Shown: positions 9,437 to 21,222, counted from the first letter of the stretch. The stretch is DNA of 64,000 nucleotides from Choristoneura fumiferana (GCF_025370935.1 NC_133496.1:7414683-7478682); one strand, 5' to 3'. A program made the numbers and translations. Notes: generated by a model from the letters alone, not told the origin.

Positions 9437-9838
9437 AAATTTCAATTTCGTTGGATCAATATGAGAACCTGGAGTTTAAGCAACTTAAAATATACAATCG
9501 TTGTTTTAGACAGGCAATACGTAAAAAATATGTGGAGCCGCGAGCCTGTAACTATTATGGTAAAAGGACGAGGAGATACTTAGTATCGCGCATATTCAAC
9601 AACCTCTTTGTTTCAAAAATAAGTTAAAAACATGGTTGATAAACTCTTTCCATACAAAAAATTGTTAGTTTAGTCAGTACCTATTAGTTTTGTATAATGT
9701 AATGTACTGTAGCTATTGTGCACAATATTGTTAAAATGAGTGTTTGGTTCGCCAACAAATTGTTTTGCAATTTGGCGAAATACTTCTTATGATAAAATGT
9801 GTATATTAATATTTTACAATAAATAAAATAAAAACGTA
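9437..9838 (+). pseudogene. LINE 3' coding remnant and 3' untranslated region
   Basis: A broken translation including SRIFNNLFVSKI followed by a lysine/tryptophan stretch resembles the C-terminus of CR1/L2-like reverse-transcriptase proteins. It is followed by an AT-rich leader into AATAAATAAAATAAAAA. Assignment rests on general resemblance only. Confidence 0.45.
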
Positions 9839-9894
9839 CGTGTATTTTTTTATTGAAATAAACAGCTTTTAATTATTTTTTTACCATTGATGAT

Positions 9895-10163
9895 TTTCAA
9901 GCGCAAATGCACGAGTTACTACTAAATATATCCAATTTACTATAGGTGTCCTTACAACATTTGAAGAGTTCTCTCGATTTTCTTAAGATCCAATCATCAG
10001 ATCCTGATTTGGTGCTTATGGGACCTAATTGAAGACATTCCTAGACAATCGCAAAAAAAAAACAAATCGGTTCATAAATGACGGAGTTCTGAGGTAACAA
10101 ACATAAAAAAAATACAACCGAATAGATAACCTCCTCGTTTTTGAAGTCGGTTAAAAATTACAA
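9895..10163 (-). mobile_element. Non-autonomous repeat with AACCGACTTCAAAAA end
   Basis: On the minus strand it starts AACCGACTTCAAAAACGAGG, continues with ATTCGGTTGTATTTTTTTTA and GTTACCTCAGAACTCCGTCA, and ends in a TCGAGAGAACTCTTCAAATG region. This is a repeat I recognise from many lepidopteran sequences. Short 5' fragments occur at 25515, 32176 and 55119. Confidence 0.65.
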
Positions 10164-12411
10164 GGTTAGCAATAGGCAGCCTTATCGCTTAACACCAACC
10201 TTTTTACAGAAACAAAGAAGGACTAGTTTACAGCAGGTGGTGCATCAACAGTAGATCAAAAAATTAAAACGCAACAAAAACACATCTCCAAATACACATT
10301 ATCGTACACGATATAATACACGTCTAAAATAAATATAGGCAATGGGATAAAGAGTCATAGAATTAAATGAATAAATAAATAAACTAGGATAAAGCTAACA
10401 TCTCCATTTACCTACATTTACTTTAACTTGCCGAATAAAATTTCATCAAATAAATTAGAAACAGTTGACTGTACCCAAGTACAAGTGTAATCTTTTTCCC
10501 AAATCAGGAACAAAGGGTAATACGGGACAACACGCTTTACTATCAGATATCATCAGGTATCAAATTGTTTTGGAATGGAAAGGTTTGAAGGGCTGGTTAA
10601 TTCCGTGGAAGGGTATGGGGGTTTTATTCAGTTAAAAGCAGGGCGCTGTCGAAAGGTTTTAGTTGAAATGTAGGCATTGTTTATGTGGATAATGTAAGAA
10701 TGCCTAGAGTTTTTATTAGGTTTGATTTGTTTGAAAATTTATACAACATGTTAATTAAATAACTGAAAAACTGAGATTAGTTTCTTCAAAATCGAATTGT
10801 AGATTCGATTACGCTATTACTATAAAGCAGATTGTGTTTCTGAAAGTAACAAATGCAAAATATTCGATAACGCTATTAATATTAAGCAGATTGTGTTTCT
10901 AAAAGTAAAAAATGCAAAATATGCTTATTAAAATTACATGTATTAATGGGTCATTTTTCGGTCGGTTTGGATTTTCTTCTAAAAGCCGCAAAGCGCAACT
11001 GAAAAGTATGAATTTAGTCAATATAAGAACGGATGTAGGTAGCAAAACAAACGAATATTTTTGTCCTTGTTAAGGAATTCGTTAGTACCTAATTCATTAA
11101 AATCTTGTGAGTACTACCCCATTCTCGGGAATTGAACATGCTTTTTTTTAACCTCGACGTTTCATCCATATTGAAACAACCGTGTTACCTATGGTGTTAG
11201 ATATTACAGTTGAAAATTGCGAAATTTTAAAATATTATTTTGAAAAAATTAGATGATAGATCTCCAAATAACGTACTTACTAGGCAAAGGATAAACGTAC
11301 TTAAAAATAGATTAAGCACCTAAGATTCGAGAACAAACATAATTATACCAGTACAAAAAAAAGGGGCGGGCAGTAAGTATTTGATAAAATTTGAATCATA
11401 CACCATCGATTCCACAATTTACTGCTATCCGATGCGCACGCGAAAAGCTGACAGTAGAAATTGTTGTCAGTACAAACATGGAGTCGGAATTAAATTAGTG
11501 TATTCATGGACCATAAATATCAATTTGGTCCGTCTCTGGTTAAGCGTGAAACGTTAGCGTTCCATTATCCCTTCCATTTGGTGATAATGTTCCTGAATTT
11601 AACGGGTCTCTTGGGGGTAAAAAATTGGATTACGATTGCAGTGCTTGGACGAATTGCTTTCAAGTTAACAGGTGACACAGTAAGGCGTGAATAGTTATTG
11701 GTGTTAAAAATGTGAAATTATTATAATAAATTACATCTGTGTGAAACTTTGTCAAACCTAATTTGAGATTTTGAATGAATTCAAAAAAACGAGTTAAATT
11801 ATGAAGCCGAATAGCAGAAACAACATCTAAATCTGAGCAGTAGTTAGATAGACAATTCTGACAAAACCTACTTACGTATGAATCAAACAAGGAACACGTC
11901 TTCATTGTAGTTGGTTACAAAATGTATGAAAATGGGTCTATTCTGTTCAATAAAAGATCCACTTGCTCGTTTGCCATCCAGTCGAATAAAAAAAACAAAA
12001 AAATAATGTATCTAAAATGGGTAACCCTTTAACGTTGAAATCATGAAACCGAATATAATTCAATTATTTTTCCCATCACCAGTTACAACAGCACAGTAAC
12101 CTGTGTTTGATTCAACGCTCCACACGCAGCTGATTAATGATTACTTAATTGATTTAATCACGTTACACATCATTAGTTGCAATCAATCATCGTTAATAAA
12201 ACCATAGGATTAGCCAACAACGTTTATTAGGCTGAGGGAAATTGAACTACGGATTTTTATATTTAGGATCAAAATATAAAAACACTTTACGGTTGAAACA
12301 AAAGTATAACCCAAAATCGAATATCAAAAAACGAAAGACATTAAAAAATTGTATTAAAATTAAAAGACACTAAAATGTTGTGCAATCTTGCACAGCACTA
12401 CATATGTCCAA
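10164..12411. other. No gene recognised; small tandem duplication and a SINE scrap
   Basis: About 2.2 kb of AT-rich sequence. The only structures seen are an approximately 61-base tandem duplication at 10803-10922 (shared AAGCAGATTGTGTTTCT) and, on the minus strand at 11961-11998, the 5' end of the repeat found whole at 49107-49384. Short open frames at 11506 and 11660 have no recognisable product. Confidence 0.5.
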
Positions 12412-12595
12412 TTCGAATCGGATCCGAATCCGTGAAAATACGGTCCAGAGCAGTCGTGGAACTATTTGTATGGCAGTTTGCGAACTACATCCAATTTCTG
12501 TCATCCGATTTCACCATACAGATAGAATAGTTCTATGACCACTCTGGTATTTTGACAGATTCGGATCGTAATAGTGTGTTACGGCTCTTAAAGGT
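12412..12595. mobile_element. Inverted-repeat MITE, diverged
   Basis: Left arm ATCCGAATCCGTGAAAATAC with GGAACTATTTGTATGG is an imperfect inverted copy of the right arm (about 12518-12570). Terminal boundaries are approximate. Confidence 0.55.
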
Positions 12596-13028
12596 ACAGT
12601 CAAGTTCAAACATATCGACACTGCCTAAGTTACAAAAATATGTATGCTTAATATAGGTGAAAAATACTAGGCAAAAAGCGGACTGAGTCTTGCGAGTACG
12701 CGTCCACAAAAAGACTAGATCCAAAGACCAAGTCCACGAGTTCCTCTTCCCCCCGGACCGCTTTCAAGTGCAGACGTGACTATTTAGTCTGTTTTAAATT
12801 TATTCTTAAAATTAATTAGTTAAATCAATCAATAAATTCATTGGAAAAAATAGGAGCGAATAAAGTGAAAGGAGATTGAAAAATAACCTCCAAACACCAC
12901 CTAGCGACGCTGCGACCCTGGTACCTCCAAACTGTTGGTTCACGCCCCTGTCTCATTAGCGCTTATCTTATCAGTTGCGCCTACGCAGCCCTACCGTCAC
13001 CTTTGCTTACTTATGAGCGCCTGGTACA

Positions 13029-13912
13029 ATGGCTGATGACAAACTTGAAAAGTCACTCTCTGAATCTAATCTTCCTGATATGGACATTGAAACTTCGTCG
13101 AGCGCCCGCAACATAACTACAAGGAACAAGAGAAGGCGCGAAGATGACTTTGTACAGTTTAAAGAAGACATAACATCCATGATGACCGCTATGATGGACT
13201 CGCAGATGACCGAAATCAAAAAGAACACGAGAACGCTGGAAGAGATAAAACAAACGAACCGCAGTATAGAAGACTCCATGTCCTTCCTCTCCGCGCAATA
13301 TGAAGAGTATAGACTGAAAATCGACACTCTGGAAGCTGCGGCCGTGGAGGACAGAAAATATATCGCCTCCCTTGAAAGTAAAATTGTGGACCTCCAGCGT
13401 GAAAACCGCAAGTCGAATATCGAGATAAAAAACGTCCCGACGCAAAAGTCAGAGTCCAAAGATACTTTAATTAATTTGGTCTCTCATCTGGGTAACACTA
13501 TTTCCTGCCCCATAAACAAATCGGACATAAAAGACTTATATCGGGTAAAAAATAACAAGATAATTCCAAAACCTCAACAATTATTTTGGAAACAACTTCT
13601 ACGCTTGTAAAAAATGAAGTATTAAAAAAATGCAAGGACTTCAACGTAAAAAATAATGACCACCTCAGTGCTAAACACTTGGGCCTCAAGGTTAGCCCAG
13701 ACATGCCCATCTACGTCGCTGAACAATTGACCCCGCAGGCGGCTCGCCTGCACTTTCTAGCCAGAGAGTTGAAAAGGGCAAATTCCTATAAATACTGCTG
13801 GACGAGCTATGGCCGGGTCTACTTGAGGAAAGATGACAACTCTCCGATTATTCATGTGACCAGCGAAACACAAATTGAGCGGCTTGGCAAGGAAAACCCA
13901 GCAACCAAGTGA
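13029..13912 (+). pseudogene. LINE ORF1 protein, coiled coil plus FP-like C-terminal domain, one frameshift
   Basis: The nucleic-acid-binding partner of the LINE particle. Starts ATG in the context ACAATGG. Residues about 35-150 are charged and heptad-like (EEIKQTNRSIEDSMSFL, LESKIVDLQRENRKS), a probable coiled coil. The second part, 13586-13912 in another frame, contains AARLHFLARELKRAN and YGRVYLRKDDNSPIIHV, which resemble the C-terminal domain of the baculovirus FP protein that is known to occur in lepidopteran retroelement ORF1 proteins. The frames meet near 13575, where one base appears to be missing. No zinc knuckle seen. Confidence 0.75.
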
Positions 13913-13974
13913 ACGACCCCCGCGGATCCCGGGCACCCCGACCGCGACCCCAGGACTGACTATTAACATTCTTA

Positions 13975-14913
13975 GTGCTATGTGGCCCTAGTACATACAT
14001 ATACAAGTCTAGAAGTCCTACATATGATAATCTCAGGGTGAGTTGTCGCGTCGGGTCTCAATTATTGAAAAGAAAAACATTATTAGTAACTCTTAGCGAC
14101 TCATGTTGCTCTGGTAAGTTGATTTTAACATTTACTTCATGTTTCCTAGCTTTCGAGCAAAATCAAGTAAGAAAATCCAATAAATGCCTCCTGTATAGTG
14201 GCAACTCTACCCCTAAAGGCGCAAACAATAAAACAATTTGTACTTTGCTCATATTTCAAATAATTCGAATGTCTATAATAATATTAAGTTTACTGGTAAT
14301 ATTGAGTCAGTTAGTATACTATGGTTTATGTGCCCCTGGTAAGTCTACCCTACTTTTTACCCAAACATATTTCTTTATGCACACCCACTCACTTTTCACA
14401 CATACTCAGCCATTAAACTACATCACACACATACATAATACTTTTTCTATCGCACTCGTACACATAACATCTACTTATATCTTTCTCCTTAACACGATAC
14501 GCACACATTTGATATTTTATTTCAACGCGATCCAGTTCCTGCAATTGACACTAGCTACATATCCTGTTATTTTATGCGCTCCTGGTAGCTACAATGTACA
14601 AATCATGACACCTACTAGTATTTATGTCATTTTTGGTAATGACCAAAATAATACTGGAATAATAATTATATTACACACTTACGCCCTACCGCACAACTGC
14701 ATCACACACACCTTCGCACACGTAAACAATGCTCATGGTAGCAGTCATAGTTGCTATCCTTATTACACAACGCGGAACCTATCACAAACTTACCACGTAC
14801 TTACACCAACAGGCCTATGCGCTCCTGGTAGGTTCGTGGCGAAAACCCTGTGCTCGCACGCCCTTAGTCAACTAGAAATACCACCATATTTACTCCTATC
14901 TAATAATGGATAA
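13975..14913 (+). CDS. Unexplained inter-ORF open frame of the LINE
   Basis: Open for 312 codons between ORF1 and ORF2 (frame open from 13960; the listed start is GTG; the first ATG is 14269). From that ATG the product would be 215 residues, opening MSIIILSLLVILSQLVYYG, a signal-peptide-like hydrophobic stretch. The motif CAPG recurs at GLCAPGKS, ILCAPGSY and GLCAPGRF, with weaker CCSGK upstream; the DNA around each reads TGYGCYCCTGGTA. Two His/Thr-rich stretches also look duplicated. The stop overlaps the ORF2 start as ATGGATAA. No family recognised. It could be real, or a stop-poor repeat array. Confidence 0.4.
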   Translation: MLCGPSTYIYKSRSPTYDNLRVSCRVGSQLLKRKTLLVTLSDSCCSGKLILTFTSCFLAFEQNQVRKSNKCLLYSGNSTPKGANNKTICTLLIFQIIRMSIIILSLLVILSQLVYYGLCAPGKSTLLFTQTYFFMHTHSLFTHTQPLNYITHIHNTFSIALVHITSTYIFLLNTIRTHLIFYFNAIQFLQLTLATYPVILCAPGSYNVQIMTPTSIYVIFGNDQNNTGIIIILHTYALPHNCITHTFAHVNNAHGSSHSCYPYYTTRNLSQTYHVLTPTGLCAPGRFVAKTLCSHALSQLEIPPYLLLSNNG

Positions 14914-17893
14914 TCGGATAACGCATACACAGTTAAGCACTCTACACGACATAGATGACACGGTGTTTTTGCCCGCTATTAAGTGTGACATTCAGGATTT
15001 GTCAAATCATATGCCTAAATTAGTAAAAAACATAACTATTGCGACACAAAACATAAGAAGCATTTATAGCAATTTGACGGACTTACAGGTTACTCTCTCA
15101 CAACTTGAATTTGACGTAGACATACTTGTACTAACAGAGTGTCGATTGAATGTTAATAAACCCGTTCCCTGTTTTGAACAATATATTTCCATGGCAACTT
15201 GTAACAATTTAAATCAAAATGACGGAGTAGTCGCCTATGCAAAAACTCATCTCAACGCTAGTATTCGTGAAGTGGAACTAGTCCATGCATCATGCCTACA
15301 GATTAAAATAAATAATACAATAATACTTGGCATTTACCGTTCCCCATCAAATAGCAACGCAATGCATTTCATTGATTCGCTTAGCAATTATCTTGAAAAA
15401 ATAAAGTCATTCCCTAATATAGTGATAATTGGCGACATAAATATCAACTTAATTTCCCGAGACAGTGAAGCGCAATACGAAAGCCTGAACAGACTGAACT
15501 ACCTGAACATGCTTTCCACACACGGCCTCTTGCCCGCTCATACTCTTGCGACCAGGGGGGATAGCTGCCTCGACCATATCATCTTAAAAGTAAATCAGAG
15601 CAAACATAGCGCACTTTCCGCCGTCCTGAATACATCAGTTACAGACCATAATACAGTTATCTTAATATTATCGCACCTTACACCTAACAAGTCTTATCAA
15701 AAACCTCTGAAGTATACTGAATATGTTGACTATGACCTAGCAGTGTTAAAGCTTATGGAAAAAAATATACACATACTTCTGTTTAGCAACGATCCAGACT
15801 TTGTGGCAGAACAACTAACAGATAAAATAAAGGAATCGCTAACTGAAAGCCAGAAAGTCAAAAATGTCCCAAAAAAATCTCGCACAATTAAACCTTGGAT
15901 CACGCCCGGTATTTTACGCTGTATTAGAAATCGAAATAAAATGCAACTGACACTCCGTTCCGAGCCAGAAAACGAAGGGTTGATGCTAACTTATAATAGG
16001 TACCGGAACTATGTTAATAACCTCATCAAAAAACTTAAAAGAAAACACGAAAAGATGCAAATCGCTGAAGTGGCTAAAAATCCAAAGGAACTATGGAAGA
16101 CGATTAAGAACGTAACTCACTACAAATCAAATACTACACAAAGTCTGGATCTACTAAATTGTAAGGAAACGCCCTGGGATGCTGTAAATCATGTAAATCA
16201 ATATTTTGCCAATGTGGGGAAAAAACTTGCGGAAAGCATTAGTGACACAATATCTTCAACAACGCAAGCAAGTTACGCGCAGACAAATAATTCTTCAAAC
16301 TCGTCCTCTTTTGCCTTATTAGACACTGACCACTGTGAAGTAGAATCCATCCTAATGTCGCTAAAATCTGCCAGTGCGTCTGGTTGTGATAATATACCAA
16401 CAAAATTTCTCAAATTTGCCAAAATTGTTGTAATCCCAGTAATTGTTCACCTTGCAAACTTGTGTTTTGACAAAGGAATCTTCCCAAAAATACTCAAACG
16501 TTCTATTGTAACTCCAGTGTACAAAAGCGGGATAAGAGAAGAGCCAAACAACTATAGACCAATATCTGTCCTCACTGCAATATCAAAAATTATTGAAAAA
16601 TTAATAAATAAACGTCTTGTCAACTACTTTAACAAATATAACTTACTTTCTGATTGCCAGTACGGATTCAGACAAGGAAGATCGACTGAGGACGCTGTTC
16701 TGGCACTCACTACTCTGATATCTAACAACCTGGACAAAGGAGAAAAATGTATCGCGGTTTTTCTCGACCTGAAAAAAGCCTTTGATACGGTTTCTCTTCC
16801 TACTCTGGTTAAAAAGATAGAACGCATTGGTGTGCGAGGCAAGGCTTTAAAATTACTGGAGGATTACTTGCTAAATAGGTCCCAAAAAGTAAAAATAGGA
16901 AATTACGTTAGTGATGAGACTCAGGTAATGTTTGGCGTCCCTCAGGGTAGTGTTCTTGGCCCAACCCTGTTCCTAGTTTACATTAACGACCTAACAAACC
17001 TCAGCATACGGAATGGACGAGTTTTTTCTTATGCAGATGACACCGTAATTGTATTCAGAGGCACTAGCTGGAACGCAATCCATAGGGACGCTGAATTAGG
17101 ACTTGCTGAAATCTCTACTTGGCTCGCGTCTAATCTTCTAACTTTAAACACAGCTAAAACGAATTATATATGTTTTTCGAAGTACAGTAGAAACCAACCA
17201 CCTCAAAACTGCAAAATAAAAATACATACATGTCAAATGAACACGTGCCCTTGTGATTGTGATTGTCCTCTGATAGATAAGGTAAGTTTCACAAAATACC
17301 TTGGAGTTATTATAGATCAGAGACTCTCATGGCAACAACATATAGAACATATAAACAATAGAGTAAGAAAACTAATTTGGATTTTTAAAATACTACGGCA
17401 TATCACATCAAAAGAACTCCTTAATCAACTTTACATGACACTGGCACAGTCCATTATGACCTATTGTATTCCAGTTTGGGGAGGTGCAGGAAAAACTAAA
17501 TTCTTGGAGGTGGAGAGAGGGCAACGGTGTTTGCTAAAAGTAATGTACTTCAAACCATATCGGTACCCAACCATAGATCTGTATAGTTCTTGCGACGTGC
17601 TGACTATGAGGAAGCTATATATCCTACATGCTATCCTGAGGTTACACAAAACGTTGCCATATGTAAGGTATGACAATGAACGTAGAAGAAAACCTACAGT
17701 TGCTCCCCTACCAACATGTCGGTCAATTTTTGCAAAAAGACAATTCGCGTATCAATCAGCTTACTTGTACAACAAGATTAACAAAGAAAACAACATTTAC
17801 TCGATGACGCTTTTTGACTGTAAATATACTTTGATAGATATGTTAAAAATACTTAATTATGAGCAAACAGAAGTTCTATTAGGAAGAACATAG
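14906..17893 (+). CDS. LINE ORF2: AP endonuclease and reverse transcriptase
   Basis: The enzyme of target-primed reverse transcription. Endonuclease domain, residues about 40-250: TQNIRS near 48, the TECR glutamate near 79, GDININ near 176, and TDHNT near 250. Reverse transcriptase, residues about 520-790: NNYRPISVL, YGFRQGRSTEDAV, FLDLKKAFDTV, FGVPQGSVLGP at 676 and the catalytic YADDT at 709-713, followed by KYLGVIID. A cysteine-rich stretch CPCDCDCP lies in the thumb region. The frame is uninterrupted for 995 codons, about full length for the group. It starts inside the preceding frame's stop region, which suggests coupled reinitiation. No RNase H or long terminal repeats. Confidence 0.9.
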   Translation: MDNRITHTQLSTLHDIDDTVFLPAIKCDIQDLSNHMPKLVKNITIATQNIRSIYSNLTDLQVTLSQLEFDVDILVLTECRLNVNKPVPCFEQYISMATCNNLNQNDGVVAYAKTHLNASIREVELVHASCLQIKINNTIILGIYRSPSNSNAMHFIDSLSNYLEKIKSFPNIVIIGDININLISRDSEAQYESLNRLNYLNMLSTHGLLPAHTLATRGDSCLDHIILKVNQSKHSALSAVLNTSVTDHNTVILILSHLTPNKSYQKPLKYTEYVDYDLAVLKLMEKNIHILLFSNDPDFVAEQLTDKIKESLTESQKVKNVPKKSRTIKPWITPGILRCIRNRNKMQLTLRSEPENEGLMLTYNRYRNYVNNLIKKLKRKHEKMQIAEVAKNPKELWKTIKNVTHYKSNTTQSLDLLNCKETPWDAVNHVNQYFANVGKKLAESISDTISSTTQASYAQTNNSSNSSSFALLDTDHCEVESILMSLKSASASGCDNIPTKFLKFAKIVVIPVIVHLANLCFDKGIFPKILKRSIVTPVYKSGIREEPNNYRPISVLTAISKIIEKLINKRLVNYFNKYNLLSDCQYGFRQGRSTEDAVLALTTLISNNLDKGEKCIAVFLDLKKAFDTVSLPTLVKKIERIGVRGKALKLLEDYLLNRSQKVKIGNYVSDETQVMFGVPQGSVLGPTLFLVYINDLTNLSIRNGRVFSYADDTVIVFRGTSWNAIHRDAELGLAEISTWLASNLLTLNTAKTNYICFSKYSRNQPPQNCKIKIHTCQMNTCPCDCDCPLIDKVSFTKYLGVIIDQRLSWQQHIEHINNRVRKLIWIFKILRHITSKELLNQLYMTLAQSIMTYCIPVWGGAGKTKFLEVERGQRCLLKVMYFKPYRYPTIDLYSSCDVLTMRKLYILHAILRLHKTLPYVRYDNERRRKPTVAPLPTCRSIFAKRQFAYQSAYLYNKINKENNIYSMTLFDCKYTLIDMLKILNYEQTEVLLGRT

Positions 17894-17923
17894 TTAGCGC
17901 CAAACACACACATACACACACAC

Positions 17924-17954
<31 letters not shown>

Positions 17955-18263
17955 AAACAACATGTCCACAGTTATTATAGTAAATAAATAGGAATATAGA
18001 ATAAGTATAATATAGAATATAGATTAAATATAAATAATTAAAGAAAAATATCATATAAATCTGTAAATTAAATGTAACTAATTAATGCATGTTATTTACG
18101 TCTACTTCGGGTAATATTTATTGAATACCTTATTGCTATTGTGGAAGAGCGGGATTTCCTGACACAGGTGTATATTCACTTACTAGGAAATTCCGGCCCT
18201 GTTTAGAAATATTATTTCATGTTACCTGAATAAAGATTTTTGTTTTTTTTTTGATTTTTGATT
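17894..18263 (+). other. LINE 3' untranslated region with CA microsatellite
   Basis: A CA/CACG tract covers about 17902-17954, followed by AT-rich sequence and a terminal AATAAAGATTTTTG with T-rich repeats that looks like the LINE's 3' end. Confidence 0.65.
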
Positions 18264-19341
18264 TGACGAGTATCTACGAGTACTTAACTTAATTGACTGA
18301 CTCATTGCGTAAGTAAGCAAAATGATTCCCGTAAATGCGCTCCCGTGATTGCATGTACACCGTGCTAATTTTAGTAGTTTTACGAATATCGAACTACCGA
18401 GATGTCATCAAAAGAAATTGGACCTTTTTGTGTTCATGCTAAAAGTGTTTTTTGAACAAATGATAACTCGCTCCTTTTTCCTGGAATTCATCGCGCAGTG
18501 GCTAGGGTGAGTTGGTCAATCCCGAAGACCTGAAGTTCCTGGACGTTTTCCGAATAGTTCCAAGCGCGACGAGCGCAGTGAGTGCACGCATCATGCTTGT
18601 TTTCAAGTTGGCGGAACGTTGTCAGCCGCCGTATGCATAAAGTCGTGTACACATATTTTTGCAACTTTGGCCGTACTCTGTCTTGCACTGCACTGTACTC
18701 TCATATTTATAAGCGAAGCGGAGCGAAGACGCCAAAACACAATTTTTCTTAAATGTCTGTAAAAGTCGTCACTGCTGAATACATAATTCAGAAGGCGAAT
18801 TGTACTGTTGACGGTCAATCAAAAATTAAACAAAAACAAAACATTCCATCATTATGTCATTAACAACTTTTTTAAACTGGAAAAACACCAATATAAAATA
18901 CAGACAAAATATTTTACTTACACCGAGTAAAATATTTCAGTAAATATTTCAAGATTTGTAAGAAGTAGGCCTTGAAAAAGAACTGAAACATAAAATAGGA
19001 TAAATCTTTCGATTGCGAACTTAAATTATCCTCAACTCGTTCATTTATTTTAATATTCCAATCACAAATCCAATAAAGCAGTAGAACTTAGATATAAATT
19101 GAAACCGATACTCGAATAAACGAAAATCTGAACTCTAGACTAATGAAATGTTCCAGTCAGTATTGGATACACAATCAAATAAAATTAAACTTATATTATT
19201 TTAGTCGATTGTTCAACTTCTGCAGCTTTTATTTTCTATGAATCTTAATATTGCTGCTTATCTCAAATAACGACCTTTTAGTTTAGAAAATAGTACGATT
19301 TTGAATTAAGAATACAGCGCCACGTTTTTACGAAAAAAAAA
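18264..19341. other. No recognised feature
   Basis: No supported coding region. A moderately GC-rich patch at 18490-18720 gives short open frames on the minus strand with no recognisable product. Confidence 0.5.
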
Positions 19342-19877
19342 TCAAGGGACTATCAATGCTAGAAATATGTAATTTTGCACGGATATATAAGTAAACTATG
19401 CCGACAAAATGGTACAATTAAAAATTAAAAAAAAATTTTTTAGGGTACCTCCCATAGACGTAAAGTGGGGGTGATTTTTTTTTCTCATCCAACCCTATAG
19501 TGTGGGGTATCGTTGAATAGGTCTTTAAAAACCATTACGGGGTTGCTTAAACGATTTTTCGATTCAGTGATCTGTTTGCGAAATATTCAACTTTAAAGTA
19601 CAAATTTTCATTAAAATCGAGCGTCCCCCCCATCTAAAATCTAAACCGGTGAGTGCGTAAGTACTTATATCAAACTTTCAAGCAAAACTATAACGGCTAA
19701 GTTTGCTTGAGAACTATTAGTAGTTTATGAGTAAATAGCAGCCTAAGGTATACAATATACCTAAACTTGGAAGATTCCGTATGAAATACGAAATCCTTAG
19801 AAAAATATTACTTATTTTTTTCGTAATGGCTACGGAACCCTATTTTGGGTGTGTCCGACACGCTCTTGGCCGGTTTT
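19342..19877 (+). mobile_element. TIR repeat, AGGGTTCCGTAGCC family, 5' truncated
   Basis: Parallels 40068-40596 along its length (GGGACTATCAATGCTAGAAA, TGTGGGGTATCGTTGAATAG, TAATGGCTACGGAACCCTA, GTGTCCGACACGCTCTTGGC) but lacks the first about 80 bases and so the left terminal repeat. No coding capacity. Confidence 0.75.
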
Positions 19878-21222
19878 TTTGCTTAATTGTGGCACACATA
19901 ATTTACAAATAAAAATTACGGCTGAGAGAGTTTTTTATTGTAATATTAATTTTCCTATCATTTTTACCAGCGTCTTTCACAGGGGAATCGAGTCAAGTTA
20001 ACACAAACAACACACAGCTGCATAACCCTCATACTACCCACTTATAGTAACAACAAACACTTAGTATTCTACCAACTACGGAAATTATCGTGTAAACATA
20101 ACAAAGCCTCGTGTTTATCGAGAGTTTGATAGCTCTTTGGCCGATATTTGCGCAGTGAGCCGGCAGTGATATCTGTTCCCTGTTTATATCTACTTAATAC
20201 ACGTGTCTGATTAACATATGACTTGTTTAACACGGTTAAAATGATAACAGTTTTTACGGTAGGTTTTTAAGGTTTTACCATCACTTTGTTGTCCTTTGTA
20301 CGTAGGTCTAAGTCTGACAAGACATTGAGTTAAGATATTAATTAAAAATAAACTTAACTTAAAGCTCTATTGTAAGTATGTAGTATCTCTTCACTATACA
20401 AGTACTAAATGCAACAACAACTAATACTACAACACTTACCACACATAACACTTAATTACGTACTTTTGCAACTGTCCAAAAATAAGTTTCAGAGTCAACG
20501 TGATGAAAAGATACAATCAGTCAAGTGTGTCAGACTCACGCATCGATAGTTTCGTACAAATTTGAAGGCGTCTATGAATATCCAGTACTACTTACGAGTA
20601 ATTAGCAGAACCACTGCAATGAACTTAGTGTAGGGGTATTTTAAATTGGCCACTAACATAGATAGATAGACATAACGAATTAATATTTTCCTACTTTCTT
20701 ATTAGTATTGTTTTTCAGTAATTAAATTCGGCAACGTCAATCTGTATAAAAACTCCGTAAAGAATGTATGAAAACGTCTTTTTAAACAATGCGTTGATTT
20801 AAAAGTTTGATTGTTTCTCTGCTCCTAGGGGTAGAAAAAGAAACTTGATTGACGCATGGATAGACAGCCAACAAAGTATTTAAGGGTTCCATCTTCCTTT
20901 CTGTAGGCAACTCTAAGAATAAATCAAAAATAGAGTGAAATTTTATGAATAAATATTTAACCATGTGACAACTCGACCTATGAAAATGTATTTTCGCGTG
21001 TTCTAAACGTTCGTGACGGCTTATTTCTATTCATCATTTCGTCGAAAAGTCCGCGTTACCAGCATTACCGAGAATTTACACCGAATCGCTTATTACGATA
21101 CCGCAGGTACTTGTTATACAGCGTGTCCGGTTTGTACCTGAATTAATAAATATACAAATTGCACGAACGAGGCTTATTAAGCTATTATCACGAAACGTTC
21201 TGTAATTTTGTTGTTGGTCAAA
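19878..21222. other. No recognised feature
   Basis: AT-rich intergenic sequence; no gene, tRNA-like block or terminal repeat seen. Confidence 0.5.

Larger units (their letters stand above)
12890..18263 (+). mobile_element. CR1-group LINE, near full-length
   Basis: A non-LTR retrotransposon with a GC-richer leader (about 12890-13028), ORF1 (13029-13912), an inter-ORF open frame (13975-14913), ORF2 with endonuclease and reverse transcriptase (14906-17893), and a 3' region with a CA repeat ending in AATAAAGATTTTTG and TTTTTGATT repeats near 18263. The group call rests on an AP-type endonuclease, the YADDT active site, absence of RNase H and the type of ORF1. The 5' boundary is not resolved and no target-site duplication was found. 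Confidence 0.8.

Noticed and set aside
10803..10922. Tandem duplication as a possible satellite or regulatory array
   Set aside because: Only two imperfect units of about 61 bases; recorded as a local duplication only.
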